Origin: Pontibacter sp. G13
Lineage (GTDB): Bacteria > Bacteroidota > Bacteroidia > J057
DNA length: 64,000 bases
Direction: 5' to 3'
Assembly: GCF_031851795.1 (NCBI RefSeq)
Contig: NZ_CP134696.1
Span: 7,006,001-7,070,000, forward strand
Below, one piece after another: positions 1 through 9,445 of this stretch; the first letter of the stretch is position 1, and every line of letters begins with the position of its first letter. The position numbers and the translations under genes are program-made. The notes under the pieces were generated by a model that worked only from the letters and a program-made list of their open reading frames with translations, was not told the DNA's origin and did no database searches.

Positions 1-168
1 CCAGATTTTGGTTCATCCAAACCTCCCCCGTTGGACGAAAAGCCCCCGATTCGGCGCTCCAATATCCATTCTCTTGCCTGATATGTTCATTCTGCCCGAT
101 TTGAGCGATATGTCTCCTCGGATCTGGAGATAATGCCGCATCTTTCAGCTTTCATAAGATCGCTGAAT

Positions 169-1002
169 ATGAATCGCTACTTTACATTCTCGCTCATGGC
201 CTGTCTGGGAGGATTCCTGTGGGCTTGCCAAACATCCGCTCCCGTCACGTCCCCGTTGGATGATGCAGGATTTACCTCCCTCTTCAATGGGCAGGATCTG
301 GACAACTGGGACCTTAAGATTCGTTCTGGGGATTCAGCGGAGGCCGCCAAGGTATTCCATGTCGAGGATGGAATGGTCCATATTTTTGGGCAACACCCCG
401 ATTCCTTCATGCTCAACGATGGACAGAATCTCACCCACGGCTTGATGTACACCCGGGAGTCCTATAGCAGGTATCGATTTTCCTTCGAATACAAATGGGG
501 CACCAAAATCGCCAACAATTTCGACCAGTTTCAATACGATGCCGGGATGTACTACCATGTCTTCGATGACAAGATCTGGCCATTTGGATTGGAATACCAA
601 GTGCGCTACAATCATCTCACCGACCAAAACCACACGGGCGACTATTGGGCTTCCAAAGCGAGGATGCAATGGACCTCGGCAGATTCCGGGAAGACCTTCA
701 TGCTTCCGAGTGAAGGAGGAATGCCTCAAACGCAACGCGGCGGCGAACATCGCGCCAAAGCAGATGCGCCCTTTCATGGGTTGGATGGCGAATGGAATCG
801 CTGCGAAGTTATCGTCATGGACAGCACCTACAGCATTCATATTCTCAATGGCGAAATCGTGAATATGGCCACAGAATTGAGCCACGGATCAGGAATCATC
901 GGGTTGCAATCTGAAACTGCGGAGATCTTCTATCGGAATATCAAGATTCAGGAATATCCGGAGTTCATTCCCGCTAAGGCCTTCCTCGAGGCCCTAAAAT
1001 AA
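169..1002 (+). CDS. DUF1080 (3-keto-disaccharide hydrolase-like) lipoprotein
   Basis: Exported sugar-active protein of the DUF1080 family, a concanavalin-like beta-sandwich fold whose studied members hydrolyse 3-keto-glycosides or bind glycans. The mature part opens with the typical family start (FTSLFNGQDLDNW), and WPFGLEYQVRYN plus the C-terminal EIFYRNIKIQEYPE are characteristic. I chose the ATG at 169 rather than the in-frame ATG at 133 because it begins a clean lipoprotein signal (MNRYFTFSLMACLGGF) ending in the lipobox LWAC; the cysteine would be lipidated and the protein anchored in the outer membrane or periplasm. About 278 residues, usual for the family. The ThuA gene follows 71 bp downstream on the same strand, and such pairs are common in Bacteroidota. 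The exact substrate is not evident. Confidence 0.88.
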   Translation: MNRYFTFSLMACLGGFLWACQTSAPVTSPLDDAGFTSLFNGQDLDNWDLKIRSGDSAEAAKVFHVEDGMVHIFGQHPDSFMLNDGQNLTHGLMYTRESYSRYRFSFEYKWGTKIANNFDQFQYDAGMYYHVFDDKIWPFGLEYQVRYNHLTDQNHTGDYWASKARMQWTSADSGKTFMLPSEGGMPQTQRGGEHRAKADAPFHGLDGEWNRCEVIVMDSTYSIHILNGEIVNMATELSHGSGIIGLQSETAEIFYRNIKIQEYPEFIPAKAFLEALK

Positions 1003-1073
1003 CGCTACATCTACCGGGAGTTTGGATCTTTACCAACTGCCCGATAATTTTTGACCAAACTAACATTTACCAC

Positions 1074-1883
1074 ATGGATACATCGACTCGTTTCCCTTGG
1101 CGCCAATTTTCTTTGGTGGCGCTGTTGGCCATCATTTTGGTCGGGACCATCGCTATGAACCCGACCCTCGGGCCAGCCAAAAAATCTCCTCTCAAGGGTA
1201 AAAAGGTCCTGTTTGTCTACGGAGGCTGGAAAGGCCATGAGCCCATCAAATATCGCGACATGCTCGTGCCGTGGTTGATTGAAGAAGGGGCAAAAGTGGA
1301 CACCTTTTCCTCCTTGGAGGTCTATGCAGATTCCGCCTACATGGAAACCGTAGACTTGGTGCTCCAGATTTACACCATGTCCAAGATCACCAAGGAGCAA
1401 CAGAAAGGCTTGTTGCGGACGATCCGCAGAGGCGCAGGCTTGGCGGGCTGGCACGGTGGATTGTGCGATGCATTCCGCAACAATCCCGCCTACCAATACA
1501 TGACAGGTGGACAGTGGGTGTCCCATCCGGGGGGGCACGTAGACTACACCGTCAATTTTGCAGACGTCGATGATCCCCTTATCAAGGGCCTCAAGGATTT
1601 TGACGTGCACACCGAGCAGTACTACATGCATGTAGATCCCAACGTCAAGGTCCTAGCGACTACGACCTTCAATGGCGAGAAAGACTACTGGATCGATGGA
1701 TGCACCATGCCGATTGCCTGGAAAAAAGCCTACGGTCAAGGCCGCGTGTTCTACACCTCTTTGGGGCACCATGCGGATGTGTTTGATCAACCCGACGCCA
1801 GAAAGCTCTTGGAGCGAGGAATTCGCTGGGCTAGTGAGTCCAAGGAAAAAGGGCCAGAAGTCTGGATCACCCCCATGTACTAG
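1074..1883 (+). CDS. ThuA-like domain protein
   Basis: ThuA/trehalose-utilisation family protein with a class I glutamine-amidotransferase-like flavodoxin fold. KKVLFVYGGWKGHEP begins the domain near residue 43; GAGLAGWHGGLCDAF near residue 122, the PGGHVDYTV segment and GRVFYTSLGHHADVF near residue 222 are family hallmarks. A single hydrophobic stretch at residues 12-27 suggests a signal anchor or signal peptide, so it probably works in the periplasm. In Bacteroidota, ThuA and DUF1080 proteins recur together in degradation of keto-sugars or glycosides; the neighbour at 169 fits. Family biochemistry is weak (a link to 3-keto-sugar metabolism has been proposed), so the reaction is left open. 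Transcription probably ends at the hairpin near 1967. Confidence 0.85.
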   Translation: MDTSTRFPWRQFSLVALLAIILVGTIAMNPTLGPAKKSPLKGKKVLFVYGGWKGHEPIKYRDMLVPWLIEEGAKVDTFSSLEVYADSAYMETVDLVLQIYTMSKITKEQQKGLLRTIRRGAGLAGWHGGLCDAFRNNPAYQYMTGGQWVSHPGGHVDYTVNFADVDDPLIKGLKDFDVHTEQYYMHVDPNVKVLATTTFNGEKDYWIDGCTMPIAWKKAYGQGRVFYTSLGHHADVFDQPDARKLLERGIRWASESKEKGPEVWITPMY

Positions 1884-1966
1884 GCCTTCCGAAAAAGCTG
1901 GTTGTTGCCCTGCATAAACACTGGGCATTTGCAGCCGAAATAGGGAACCTTAAGGCGCTTCCTACC

Positions 1967-2010
1967 AAAAAAAGCAGCACTTCCACTTTTGGGACGTGCT
2001 GCTTTTTTTT
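1967..2010. terminator. Bidirectional Rho-independent terminator
   Basis: A-rich left arm ending GCAGCAC (1967-1980) pairs with GTGCTGC plus eight T (1995-2010) around a 14-nt loop. It lies between the converging ThuA gene and helicase gene and has A/T tails suited to both directions. Confidence 0.85.
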
Positions 2011-2026
2011 AGGTCTACCCAGAAAT

Positions 2027-3349
2027 TTACTTCTGAGGCTGTCTGCGGGAAGAAGAAGATCTCCGGCTTCGGGAGCGGTTGCCGCCGCCGTTTCCGTTTC
2101 CACCTCCAGAGTTGCCGTTGGGGCGTCGTCTCCGGTTTCGGTTGTTGCCGCCTCTACCGCCGCCGCCTCCACCACGGTGGATACTGCGATCTGCAGGAGG
2201 AGGAGGAGCTTCCTCGCTCGGCTCAAAGCCTTCCTTCACCTCGATCTTGTGGCGCTTGCCGAGCAGCTTTTCGATTTTACGAACCAATGGCTCTTCATCG
2301 TGGCTAAACAGCGAGATGGCTTCTCCAGCTGCACCCGCTCGACCGGTACGACCGATCCGGTGTACATAATCTTCGGCGATATTGGGCAGCTCAAAATTGA
2401 TCACATGCGGCAGGAGCGGAATGTCCAGCCCACGTGCGGCAATATCGGTCGCTACCAATACTCGGATATCATTGGATTTGAACTTTGCCAATGCCTGCGT
2501 ACGGGCCGATTGACTCTTGTTACCGTGAATCGCCGCGGCGGTAATCCCGCGCTTGGCCATCCGTTGGGCCAGTCGGTTGGCGCCGTGCTTGGTACGGGTA
2601 AATACCAGCACTTGGCTCCAGTTTCCGTCCTGGATCATCTGGCAGAGCATGGCGGGTTTCTGGCTCCTGTCCACGAAGAAAAAGCGCTGATGCACCTTTT
2701 TGGCAGTGGAGTTCTTCGGAGCAGTCTCTACCCACTCTGGTTCGTGAGAAATGTCTTTCGCTAGTCGGAGGATATCAGAGGAAAATGTCGCTGAAAACAG
2801 CAACGTCTGGCGCTCCTCGGGAACGATATGCAAGATCCGCTTGATGTCCCGCAAGAATCCCATGTCCAGCATCCGGTCGGCCTCATCGAAGATCAGGATG
2901 TCCAGATCTGCCAATGAAAGGTGGCCTTGGGTATGCAAGTCCAACAGACGTCCGGGCGTCGCAATCAAGATGTCCACGCCACGGCGAAGCGCCGAAACCT
3001 GTGGATTCTGATTGACACCACCGAAAATGACGGCGCTACGCAAGTTCAGAAACTCCCCGTAGTCGCGTACATTGTCGTGCACCTGAGCGGCGAGTTCACG
3101 CGTCGGCGTGAGCACCAAAGCACGAATCGGACGGCGTTTGCCCTTCTGGGCAGTTTTTTGGAGAATCTGCAACACCGGAAGGGTGAATGCAGCGGTTTTG
3201 CCGGTTCCAGTCTGGGCGGAAGCCAATACATCTTTCCGGTCCAGAATCAGCGGAATGGCTTGGGATTGTATGGGCGATGGGTTGGAATATCCTTTCTTAT
3301 CAATGGCTTTCAGCAAGGCAGGCGAAAGCCCAAGGGTGTTAAACGACAT
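2027..3349 (-). CDS. DEAD-box RNA helicase, RhlE-type
   Basis: ATP-dependent RNA helicase of the DEAD-box family, most like the RhlE group; likely acts in ribosome assembly, RNA turnover or cold adaptation in the cytoplasm. All core motifs are visible: Q motif ([10 protein letters not shown]), Walker A AQTGTGKT (residues 45-52), [17 protein letters not shown] followed by RMLD, SAT, then in the second RecA domain [29 protein letters not shown] and [10 protein letters not shown]. After about residue 385 the protein turns into a Gly/Arg/Asn/Ser-rich low-complexity tail, a usual RNA-binding extension. At 440 residues it has normal length. It stands alone, transcribed leftwards towards the shared terminator at 1967. 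Confidence 0.95.
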   Translation of the reverse strand: MSFNTLGLSPALLKAIDKKGYSNPSPIQSQAIPLILDRKDVLASAQTGTGKTAAFTLPVLQILQKTAQKGKRRPIRALVLTPTRELAAQVHDNVRDYGEFLNLRSAVIFGGVNQNPQVSALRRGVDILIATPGRLLDLHTQGHLSLADLDILIFDEADRMLDMGFLRDIKRILHIVPEERQTLLFSATFSSDILRLAKDISHEPEWVETAPKNSTAKKVHQRFFFVDRSQKPAMLCQMIQDGNWSQVLVFTRTKHGANRLAQRMAKRGITAAAIHGNKSQSARTQALAKFKSNDIRVLVATDIAARGLDIPLLPHVINFELPNIAEDYVHRIGRTGRAGAAGEAISLFSHDEEPLVRKIEKLLGKRHKIEVKEGFEPSEEAPPPPADRSIHRGGGGGGRGGNNRNRRRRPNGNSGGGNGNGGGNRSRSRRSSSSRRQPQK

Positions 3350-3654
3350 AAATTGTGATTGGGAAATGGCTCAAAATCAAGGAGCCAGATCGGGATGATG
3401 CCCTTGGATACCCTTCACGTTTGTCGAGGCCTGTCCACATCGGTAAGGAGGAGAAGTGGCCCTTCAGGGCGATTCCGAGCGGTGGCAGGTGGCATCCAAT
3501 AGGAATGAAAAAATGGAGGTCTATGCCTCCTTTGCGAATCGAAAGTGCAAAATAAAAACGGGGATACCTACTTTCCGCGGAAAAGGTTTAGGTTTTTGCG
3601 GAGAATGTCGGGTAGGCATTTGGGCCATTTTGGGGGATTGGCGCTGGGATGAAG
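3350..3654. other. Intergenic DNA upstream of the helicase
   Basis: About 300 bp between the helicase start and the first repeat element. It must hold the leftward helicase promoter, but I see no clear promoter match, RNA or convincing small gene here. Confidence 0.5.
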
Positions 3655-3885
3655 TGCATGTGGGCGTGCCCCCGCGTGCTGGCATTCGGCTATCTCTCGG
3701 TAGGAAAGGCGCTGGGTCAGCGTCTTCCAGGCTCGCTGTTCGCTCGGTCCCTCCGCGAAGCTCCGGGACTTCGGCTACGCCTCACCTTATAGACGCTTCA
3801 CGCCGCCACAAGCCATCCGCACATTTTGCCTGATCTTTTGTCTGGATACTGCGTCTGGAAATGTTCATTTGGGCCCAGTCATCTA
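3655..3885 (+). repeat. Dispersed palindromic repeat, element A copy 1
   Basis: Non-coding repeat opening with GGGCGTGCCCCCGCGTGC and closing with CACGCCGCC...GCCATCCGCAC, followed by TTTTGCCTGATCTTTTG and a segment with GGAAATGTTCATTTGG. A clearly related copy in the same orientation lies at 12505-12745, and a diverged, inverted relative lies at 61615-62030. GC-rich, with several internal palindromes. It forms the left flank of the ten-copy array. Confidence 0.75.
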
Positions 3886-3891
3886 CCCCCT

Positions 3892-6120
3892 CCACGTGTC
3901 ATTCTGAAAAATCTGAAGGGCAGGCTCGTGCGCTGGGGATTTATTCAGAATCTCGGCAGGAATGAATGCCCGGCCTGCCCGCCAGATCCTGAATCGCCCG
4001 CCATCGCGCTGGCCACGGCTACGGGCGTTCAGGATGACACAAGGCCTGGGCTTGAATCTATCCCGTGCCCACCTCGATGCGGGATCTCACGCCTCGTGCC
4101 TTCGCGTCTACCCCTTCCACGTGTCATTCTGAAAAATCTGCAGGGCAGGCTCGTGTGCTGGGGATTTATTCAGAATCTCGGCAGGAATGAATACCAAGCC
4201 TGCCCGCCAGATCCTGAATCGCCCACCATCGCGCTGGGCACGGCTACGGGCGTTCAGGATGACACAAGGCCTGTACTTGTTTCTATCCCGTGCCCACCTC
4301 GATGCGGGATCTCACGCCTCGTGCCTTCGCGTCTACCCCCTCCACGTGTCATTCTGAAAAATCTGAAGGGCAGGCTCGTGCGATGGGGATTTATTCAGAA
4401 TCTCGGCAGGAATGAATGCCCGCCCTGCCCGCCAGATCCTGAATCGCCCACCATCGCGCTGGCCACGGCTACGGGCGTTCAGGATGACACAAGGCCTGGG
4501 CTTGAATCTATCCCGTGCCCACCTCGATGCGGGATCTCACGCCTCGTGCCTTCGCGTCTACCCCCTCCACGTGTCATTCTGAAAAATCTGAAGGGCAGGC
4601 TCGTGCGATGGGGATTTATTCAGAATCTCGGCAGGAATGAATACCAAGCTTGACCGCCAGATCCTGAATCGCCCGCCATCGCGCTGGCCACGGCTACGGA
4701 CGTTCAGGATGACACAAGGCCTGGGCTTGAATCTATCCCGTGCCCACCTCGATGCGGGATCTCACGCCTCGTGCCTTCGCGTCTACCCCTCCACGTGTCA
4801 TTCTGAAAAATCTGCAGGGCAGGCCCGTGCGCTGGGGATTTATTCAGAATCTCGGCAGGAATGAATGCCCGGCCTGCCAGTCAGATCCTGAATCGCCCGC
4901 CATCGCGCTGGCCACGGCTACGGGCGTTCAGGATGACACAAGGCCTGGGCTTGAATCTATCCCGTGCCCACCTCGATGCGGGATCTCACGCCTCGTGCCT
5001 TCGTGTCTACCCCCTCCACGTGTCATTCTGAAAAATCTGAAGGGCAGGCTTGTGTGTTGGGGATTTATTCAGAATCTCGGCAGGAATGAATGCCCGGCCT
5101 GCCCGCCAGATTCTGAATCGCCCACCATCGCGCTGGCCACGGCTACGGGCATTCAGGATGACACAAGGCCTGGGCTTGAATCTATCCCGTGCCCACCTCG
5201 ATGCGGGATCTCACGCCTCGTGCCTTCGCGTCTACCCCCTTCCACGTGTCATTCTGAAAAATCTGCAGGGCAGGCCCGTGCGCTGGGGATTTATTCAGAA
5301 TCTCGGCAGGAATGAATACCAAGCTTGACCGCCAGATCCTGAATCGCCCGCCATCGCGCTGGCCACGGCTACGGACGTTCAGGATGACACAAGGCCTGGG
5401 CTTGAATCTATCCCGTGCCCACCTCGATGCGGGATCTCACGCCTCGTGCCTTCGCGTCTACCCCTCCACGTGTCATTCTGAAAAATCTGCAGGGCAGGCC
5501 CGTGCGCTGGGGATTTATTCAGAATCTCGGCAGGAATGAATACCAAGCTTGACCGCCAGATCCTGAATCGCCCGCCATCGCGCTGGCCACGGCTACGGAC
5601 GTTCAGGATGACACAAGGCCTGGGCTTGAATCTATCCCGTGCCCACCTCGATGCGGGATCTCACGCCTCGTGCCTTCGCGTCTACCCCTCCACGTGTCAT
5701 TCTGAAAAATCTGCAGGGCAGGCCCGTGCGCTGGGGATTTATTCAGAATCTCGGCAGGAATGAATGCCCGGCCTGCCAGTCAGATCCTGAATCGCCGCCA
5801 TCGCGCTGGCCACGGCTACGGGCGTTCAGGATGACACAAGGCCTGGGCTTGAATCTATCCCGTGCCCACCTCGATGCGGGATCTCACGCCTCGTGCCTTC
5901 GCGTCTACCCCTCCACGTGTCATTCTGAAAAATCTGCAGGGCAGGCCCGTGCGCTGGGGATTTATTCAGAATCTCGGCAGGAATGAATGCCCGGCCTGCC
6001 AGTCAGATCCTGAATCGCCCGCCATCGCGCTGGCCACGGCTACGGGCGTTCAGGATGACACAAGGCCTGGGCTTGAATCTATCCCGTGCCCACCTCGATG
6101 CGGGATCTCACGCCTCGTGC
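3892..6120 (+). repeat. Ten-copy tandem array of a ~225-bp unit (element B)
   Basis: Ten head-to-tail copies beginning at CCACGTGTCATTCTG, at 3892, 4117, 4342, 4567, 4791, 5016, 5242, 5466, 5690 and 5913 (periods 223-226 bp); the array breaks off after GCCTCGTGC near 6120. Within each unit GTGTCATTCTGAA and TTCAGGATGACAC form an almost perfect inverted pair about 145 bp apart. Copies differ by a few substitutions and 1-2-bp indels. Long open frames run through it only because the repeats lack stops; indels shift frame between copies and no start context, signal or domain is present, so I read it as non-coding. Two further copies of B occur at 13260-13456 and 13808-13996. Confidence 0.93.
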
Positions 6121-6246
6121 ATGTTGGGTCTTGTTTTTTGCCAAGCACGAGCATGATGCCTTTTTCAGTAGAGGAGCTCCTTGTGGGCTCCTTGAATGAA
6201 AAAGAAGCTTGCCTCTTAACTCCGGCTCAGTCACGCCCTTTTTTGA

Positions 6247-6480
6247 AACGTGCGGATGGCCTGCGGCGGCGATCGGGATGGGAAGGGCGAGCCGTCAGGC
6301 GAGGTCCGAGGGCTCCTGCGTTTGAAAGCCTTCGCCTCGATGTCAAGGTTCATCCAGTTGCCAAGCAGGATATCCCGAGGACGGAAGCGCTAGCGGACCC
6401 CTGGAACAGCCCAGCCCGGCGACTCATTGGCCGAGAGAGGAAGAAATTCCCCGCACGCCGGGATCGCCCAAATGCCCCCT
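6247..6480 (+). repeat. Dispersed palindromic repeat, element C copy 1
   Basis: Starts GTGCGGATGGCCTGCGGCGG, contains GGGCGAGCCGTCAGGCGAGG and ends around CACGCCGGGATCGC. A close copy is at 14126-14350. Its first ~20 bp are the inverse complement of the right end of element A (CGCC...GCCATCCGCAC), so A and C flank the tandem array as inverted arms. Non-coding. Confidence 0.78.
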
Positions 6481-6634
6481 CCCAAGCCCCAAATCTCGAT
6501 GATGGCGATGGTGCAGAAACCCAGATCCTCCAAAACCTCCGCCAAAAACTTGGATTTCGCCGAATAATTCGGAAATTGGGCATAGGTGTAAAATCAGGCA
6601 ATTTCATTGAATCACCCACTGCGATTCAACCTAC

Positions 6635-7582
6635 ATGAAAGTTGCCATTACGGATTGTACGTTTCCTCATTTTCAGGAGGAGCAGATCATGTGTGAACGG
6701 GCGGGTCATGAACTGGAAATCCACCAGTGTCAGGCTCCCGAAGAGGTTATCCGGCTATGCGCTGATGCCGACGCGCTCCTCAATCAATATGTCATCCTCA
6801 ACGAACAGGTACTTTCGAGCCTGACTCGCTGCCGAATTATCGTGCGGTACGGGATCGGTGTCGACAATATCGATCTGGCCGCAGCCGCCAGATTGGGGAT
6901 AACTGTCTGCAATGTCCCGGATTATGGAATCGGCGAAGTGGCCGACCATGCGAGCGCGCTCATCCTGTCGCTGGTCAGACAGCTCCCATATTTTGATCGT
7001 GAAGTTCGGTTGGGCAATTGGCCCGCCAAATCTCCGCTGCAGGTGCAGTCTTGTTCGGACATGACCTTTGTCGCCATCGGTTTTGGACGAATTGGGCGAG
7101 CGACGTTGAAGCGGATGCAGGCGTTTGGATTCACTTGCAAGGCGTATGATCCGTTTGTCACAGCGGAGCAAATGTATGAGTTGGATGTCCAAAAAGTAGA
7201 TCTCGACACGGCCTTTTCCGAGGGTGACGCGATTTCGCTTCACCTGCCGCACACCCCCGAGACCCACCATCTGGTCAATACCCACCGCCTCCATCAGATG
7301 AAATCTTCCGCGATCTTGGTCAATACTTCTCGTGGCCAGTTGATCGACACCCATGCACTCGCTTCGGCCCTCAAGCATGAGCAGATCGGTTTGGCGGGCA
7401 TCGATGTGTTCGAACGGGAGCCGATGGAGCGGGAGCATCCTCTGAGGCAATGTGAACGCGCGATTCTGACACCGCACATCGCTTACCACAGCTTGTCGAG
7501 TCTCAAGCGACTGCAGCAATACGCTGCCGAAGAAGTCGAGCGCGCCCTTCGTGAAGAGCCCGTCAGATGCCGGGTAGTCTAG
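6635..7582 (+). CDS. D-isomer-specific 2-hydroxyacid dehydrogenase (CtBP-like)
   Basis: NAD-dependent oxidoreductase of the D-2-hydroxyacid dehydrogenase family. The substrate domain carries VRYGIGVDNID (residues 70-80), the Rossmann fingerprint is GFGRIG (149-154), LVNTSRGQLID supplies the conserved Arg region near 225-235, GIDVFEREP the catalytic Glu region and LTPHIAYHS the catalytic His near 280. At 315 residues it is a normal-length C-terminal-binding-protein-like member. It lies 44 bp upstream of the ketoglutarate-semialdehyde dehydrogenase on the same strand and is probably co-transcribed, so a role in sugar-acid or 2-keto-acid metabolism is inferred; the substrate cannot be read from sequence. 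Confidence 0.88.
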   Translation: MKVAITDCTFPHFQEEQIMCERAGHELEIHQCQAPEEVIRLCADADALLNQYVILNEQVLSSLTRCRIIVRYGIGVDNIDLAAAARLGITVCNVPDYGIGEVADHASALILSLVRQLPYFDREVRLGNWPAKSPLQVQSCSDMTFVAIGFGRIGRATLKRMQAFGFTCKAYDPFVTAEQMYELDVQKVDLDTAFSEGDAISLHLPHTPETHHLVNTHRLHQMKSSAILVNTSRGQLIDTHALASALKHEQIGLAGIDVFEREPMEREHPLRQCERAILTPHIAYHSLSSLKRLQQYAAEEVERALREEPVRCRVV

Positions 7583-7626
7583 CGCCTTTCCTTACCTAAC
7601 ATTCCATACAAACAAGATCAATTCAC

Positions 7627-9219
7627 ATGGATTCCATGATCACATCTGCTTCCATCACGGGAGCATCTTTTCTGGCAGGCGAATGGATCATGCCTGCTGG
7701 AGAAACTTTCTCTTCCTTCGATCCCAAAGAAGAAGTCAAATTTGGGCAATTCGGAAGCTGCGGCCCGGATGAAGTGCAGTCTGCTGTCCATGCCGCTGCG
7801 GAAGCGTTTCAGGTCACCCGGACTTGGACTGGAAAAGAAGTCGCGACTTTCCTCCGTCAGGTAGCCCAAGAGATCGAAGCGCTAGGGGAGGTGCTTTTGC
7901 AGACGGCCGATCGCGAAACAGGGCTGGGGATTCCGAGACTTACTGGGGAGCGGGGCAGAACTTGCAGTCAAATTCGCGCATTCGCAGATCTGGCCGAGCG
8001 CGGAGAATGGGTGCAGGCGAGTATTGACTTGGCTGATCCCGAACGAACGCCTTTTCCCAAGCCGGATCTCCGTCGCATGATGCGCCCCCTCGGGCCTGTG
8101 GCAGTGTTTGGCGCTTCCAATTTTCCATTTGCATTTGGCGCCCTCGGAGGAGACACTGCTTCGGCATGGGCCGCTGGAAATCCTGTGGTCGTAAAAGGGC
8201 ATCCTGCGCATCCTGCCACTTCGGAGTTGTTTGCGCAGGCCGTCGAAAAAGCCATAGAAGGGACAGGAGCCCCCGCGGGAATTTTCTCCTTGCTCCAAGG
8301 TACAAGCCACGAATTGGGAAGAGCCCTCGTCAAACACCCTGTGATTGAGGCGGTCGGATTCACGGGTTCGCTTGGTGGAGGACGCGCATTGATGGATCTG
8401 GCTGCGGCTCGTACCCGTCCCATTCCTGTGTTTGCAGAGATGGGAAGTATCAATCCCATTTTCATAGGTCCAAATACCCTCAAGGCAAATGCCAAAGGGA
8501 TCGCAACAGGATTGGCGGGTTCCGTCTGCTTGGGGACCGGCCAATTCTGCACGTCTCCGGGGGTAGTGGTCACTTCTTCCAATGAAGTCTTCGAACACGC
8601 CCTCGCGGAAGCGATGCACGATGCTCCGAGAGGCACCCTGCTTCATGCGGGAATTGCGCAAGCTTTGGCGGCCGGACTGGATCGACTCAAGGCGCACGAA
8701 GAGGTCGAGGCTATCGCGACAGATGGATATAGAGGCGATACCATGACTCCGCCCAATTCCGCGTTCATGGTGTCTGCGGAGGCATTTCTGGCTGATCCAA
8801 GGTTGTCTGAGGAAATTTTTGGTCCGGTCACGTTGATTGTCGATTGTCAGACGGAGGCGCAAATGCTCGAGGTCGCCTGCCAATTGGAAGGAAACTTGAC
8901 CGCCTCCATTCATGCCGACCATGATCCTGACCTTAGAAAAGCACTTCTTCCTTGGCTGGAGCAAGCGGTGGGGCGGGTGATTTTCAATGGATATCCCACA
9001 GGGGTAGAGGTGAATAGCTCCCAACAACACGGAGGTCCCTATCCGTCGACTTCCGCGGGGAGTACGACTTCTGTGGGAATGGATGCCATCGTGCGATTTG
9101 CCCGGTTTGTGGCTTTCCAAAATGCTCCGGAGGAATTGCTCCCCGATGCCTTGAAATCCGCCAATCCTCTTGGGATTTCTCGGAAGGTAAATGGGGTCGC
9201 GACCACAGCTTCTTGTTGA
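7627..9219 (+). CDS. 2-ketoglutarate semialdehyde dehydrogenase
   Basis: NAD(P)-dependent aldehyde dehydrogenase of the 2,5-dioxovalerate (ketoglutarate semialdehyde) class, the last step of non-phosphorylative pentose oxidation, yielding 2-oxoglutarate. FGASNFPFAFG and NPVVVKGHPAHPATS (about 155-195) form the cofactor site, GFTGSLGGGRAL follows near 245, VFAEMGSINP carries the general-base Glu, GTGQFCTSPG contains the catalytic Cys near residue 305, and SEEIFGPV is the C-terminal family motif. The GHPAHPATS and AEMGSINP variants distinguish this class from ordinary ALDHs. 530 residues is normal. It converges on the xylX-like gene, whose product would make its substrate. Confidence 0.93.
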   Translation: MDSMITSASITGASFLAGEWIMPAGETFSSFDPKEEVKFGQFGSCGPDEVQSAVHAAAEAFQVTRTWTGKEVATFLRQVAQEIEALGEVLLQTADRETGLGIPRLTGERGRTCSQIRAFADLAERGEWVQASIDLADPERTPFPKPDLRRMMRPLGPVAVFGASNFPFAFGALGGDTASAWAAGNPVVVKGHPAHPATSELFAQAVEKAIEGTGAPAGIFSLLQGTSHELGRALVKHPVIEAVGFTGSLGGGRALMDLAAARTRPIPVFAEMGSINPIFIGPNTLKANAKGIATGLAGSVCLGTGQFCTSPGVVVTSSNEVFEHALAEAMHDAPRGTLLHAGIAQALAAGLDRLKAHEEVEAIATDGYRGDTMTPPNSAFMVSAEAFLADPRLSEEIFGPVTLIVDCQTEAQMLEVACQLEGNLTASIHADHDPDLRKALLPWLEQAVGRVIFNGYPTGVEVNSSQQHGGPYPSTSAGSTTSVGMDAIVRFARFVAFQNAPEELLPDALKSANPLGISRKVNGVATTASC

Positions 9220-9342
9220 CTGTTAACGGACATTGGGCGGGCTCAATCTTTGGGGTAGATGCTTCTTTGGGAAGCTTGAGGTCCCGTTTGATTACATAGA
9301 ACACGTATTAGGTTTGTACATGCTTTCGCATCATTTTTAAGA

Positions 9343-9375
9343 GAAAAGGGCCGTCCGCATTGGAGGGCCCTTTCT
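9343..9375. terminator. Convergent terminator hairpin
   Basis: AAAGGGCC (9345-9352) pairs with GGCCCTTT (9366-9373), flanked by an A-run on the left and TCT on the right, between the converging semialdehyde dehydrogenase and XylX-type dehydratase genes. Confidence 0.65.
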
Positions 9376-9445
9376 GATTAACGCTAAACACAGTTGAAGA
9401 CTATCTGCGGTAGCCTAGAGAACTGGTTATTGAAAGTAGACGAAC

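Noticed and set aside
1-130. Minus-strand open frame at the left edge reading GYWSAESGAFRPTGEVW
   Set aside because: Looks protein-like but has no ATG or GTG start in the window and is only ~48 codons before the edge, so it cannot be supported; a gene starting outside standard codons cannot be excluded.
3892-6120. CRISPR array
   Set aside because: Units are 223-226 bp and contiguous, with no short repeats plus unique spacers and no cas genes.
3826-6638. Several long open frames across the ten-copy array (up to 275 codons)
   Set aside because: The frames arise because the repeat unit lacks stop codons in some frames; 1-2-bp indels break frame between units, the translated text is just the repeat, and no start context, signal or domain is present.
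7882-9120. 412-codon frame opposite the ketoglutarate-semialdehyde dehydrogenase
   Set aside because: It lies wholly antisense to a gene with all ALDH motifs, and its residue composition is that of a shadow frame.
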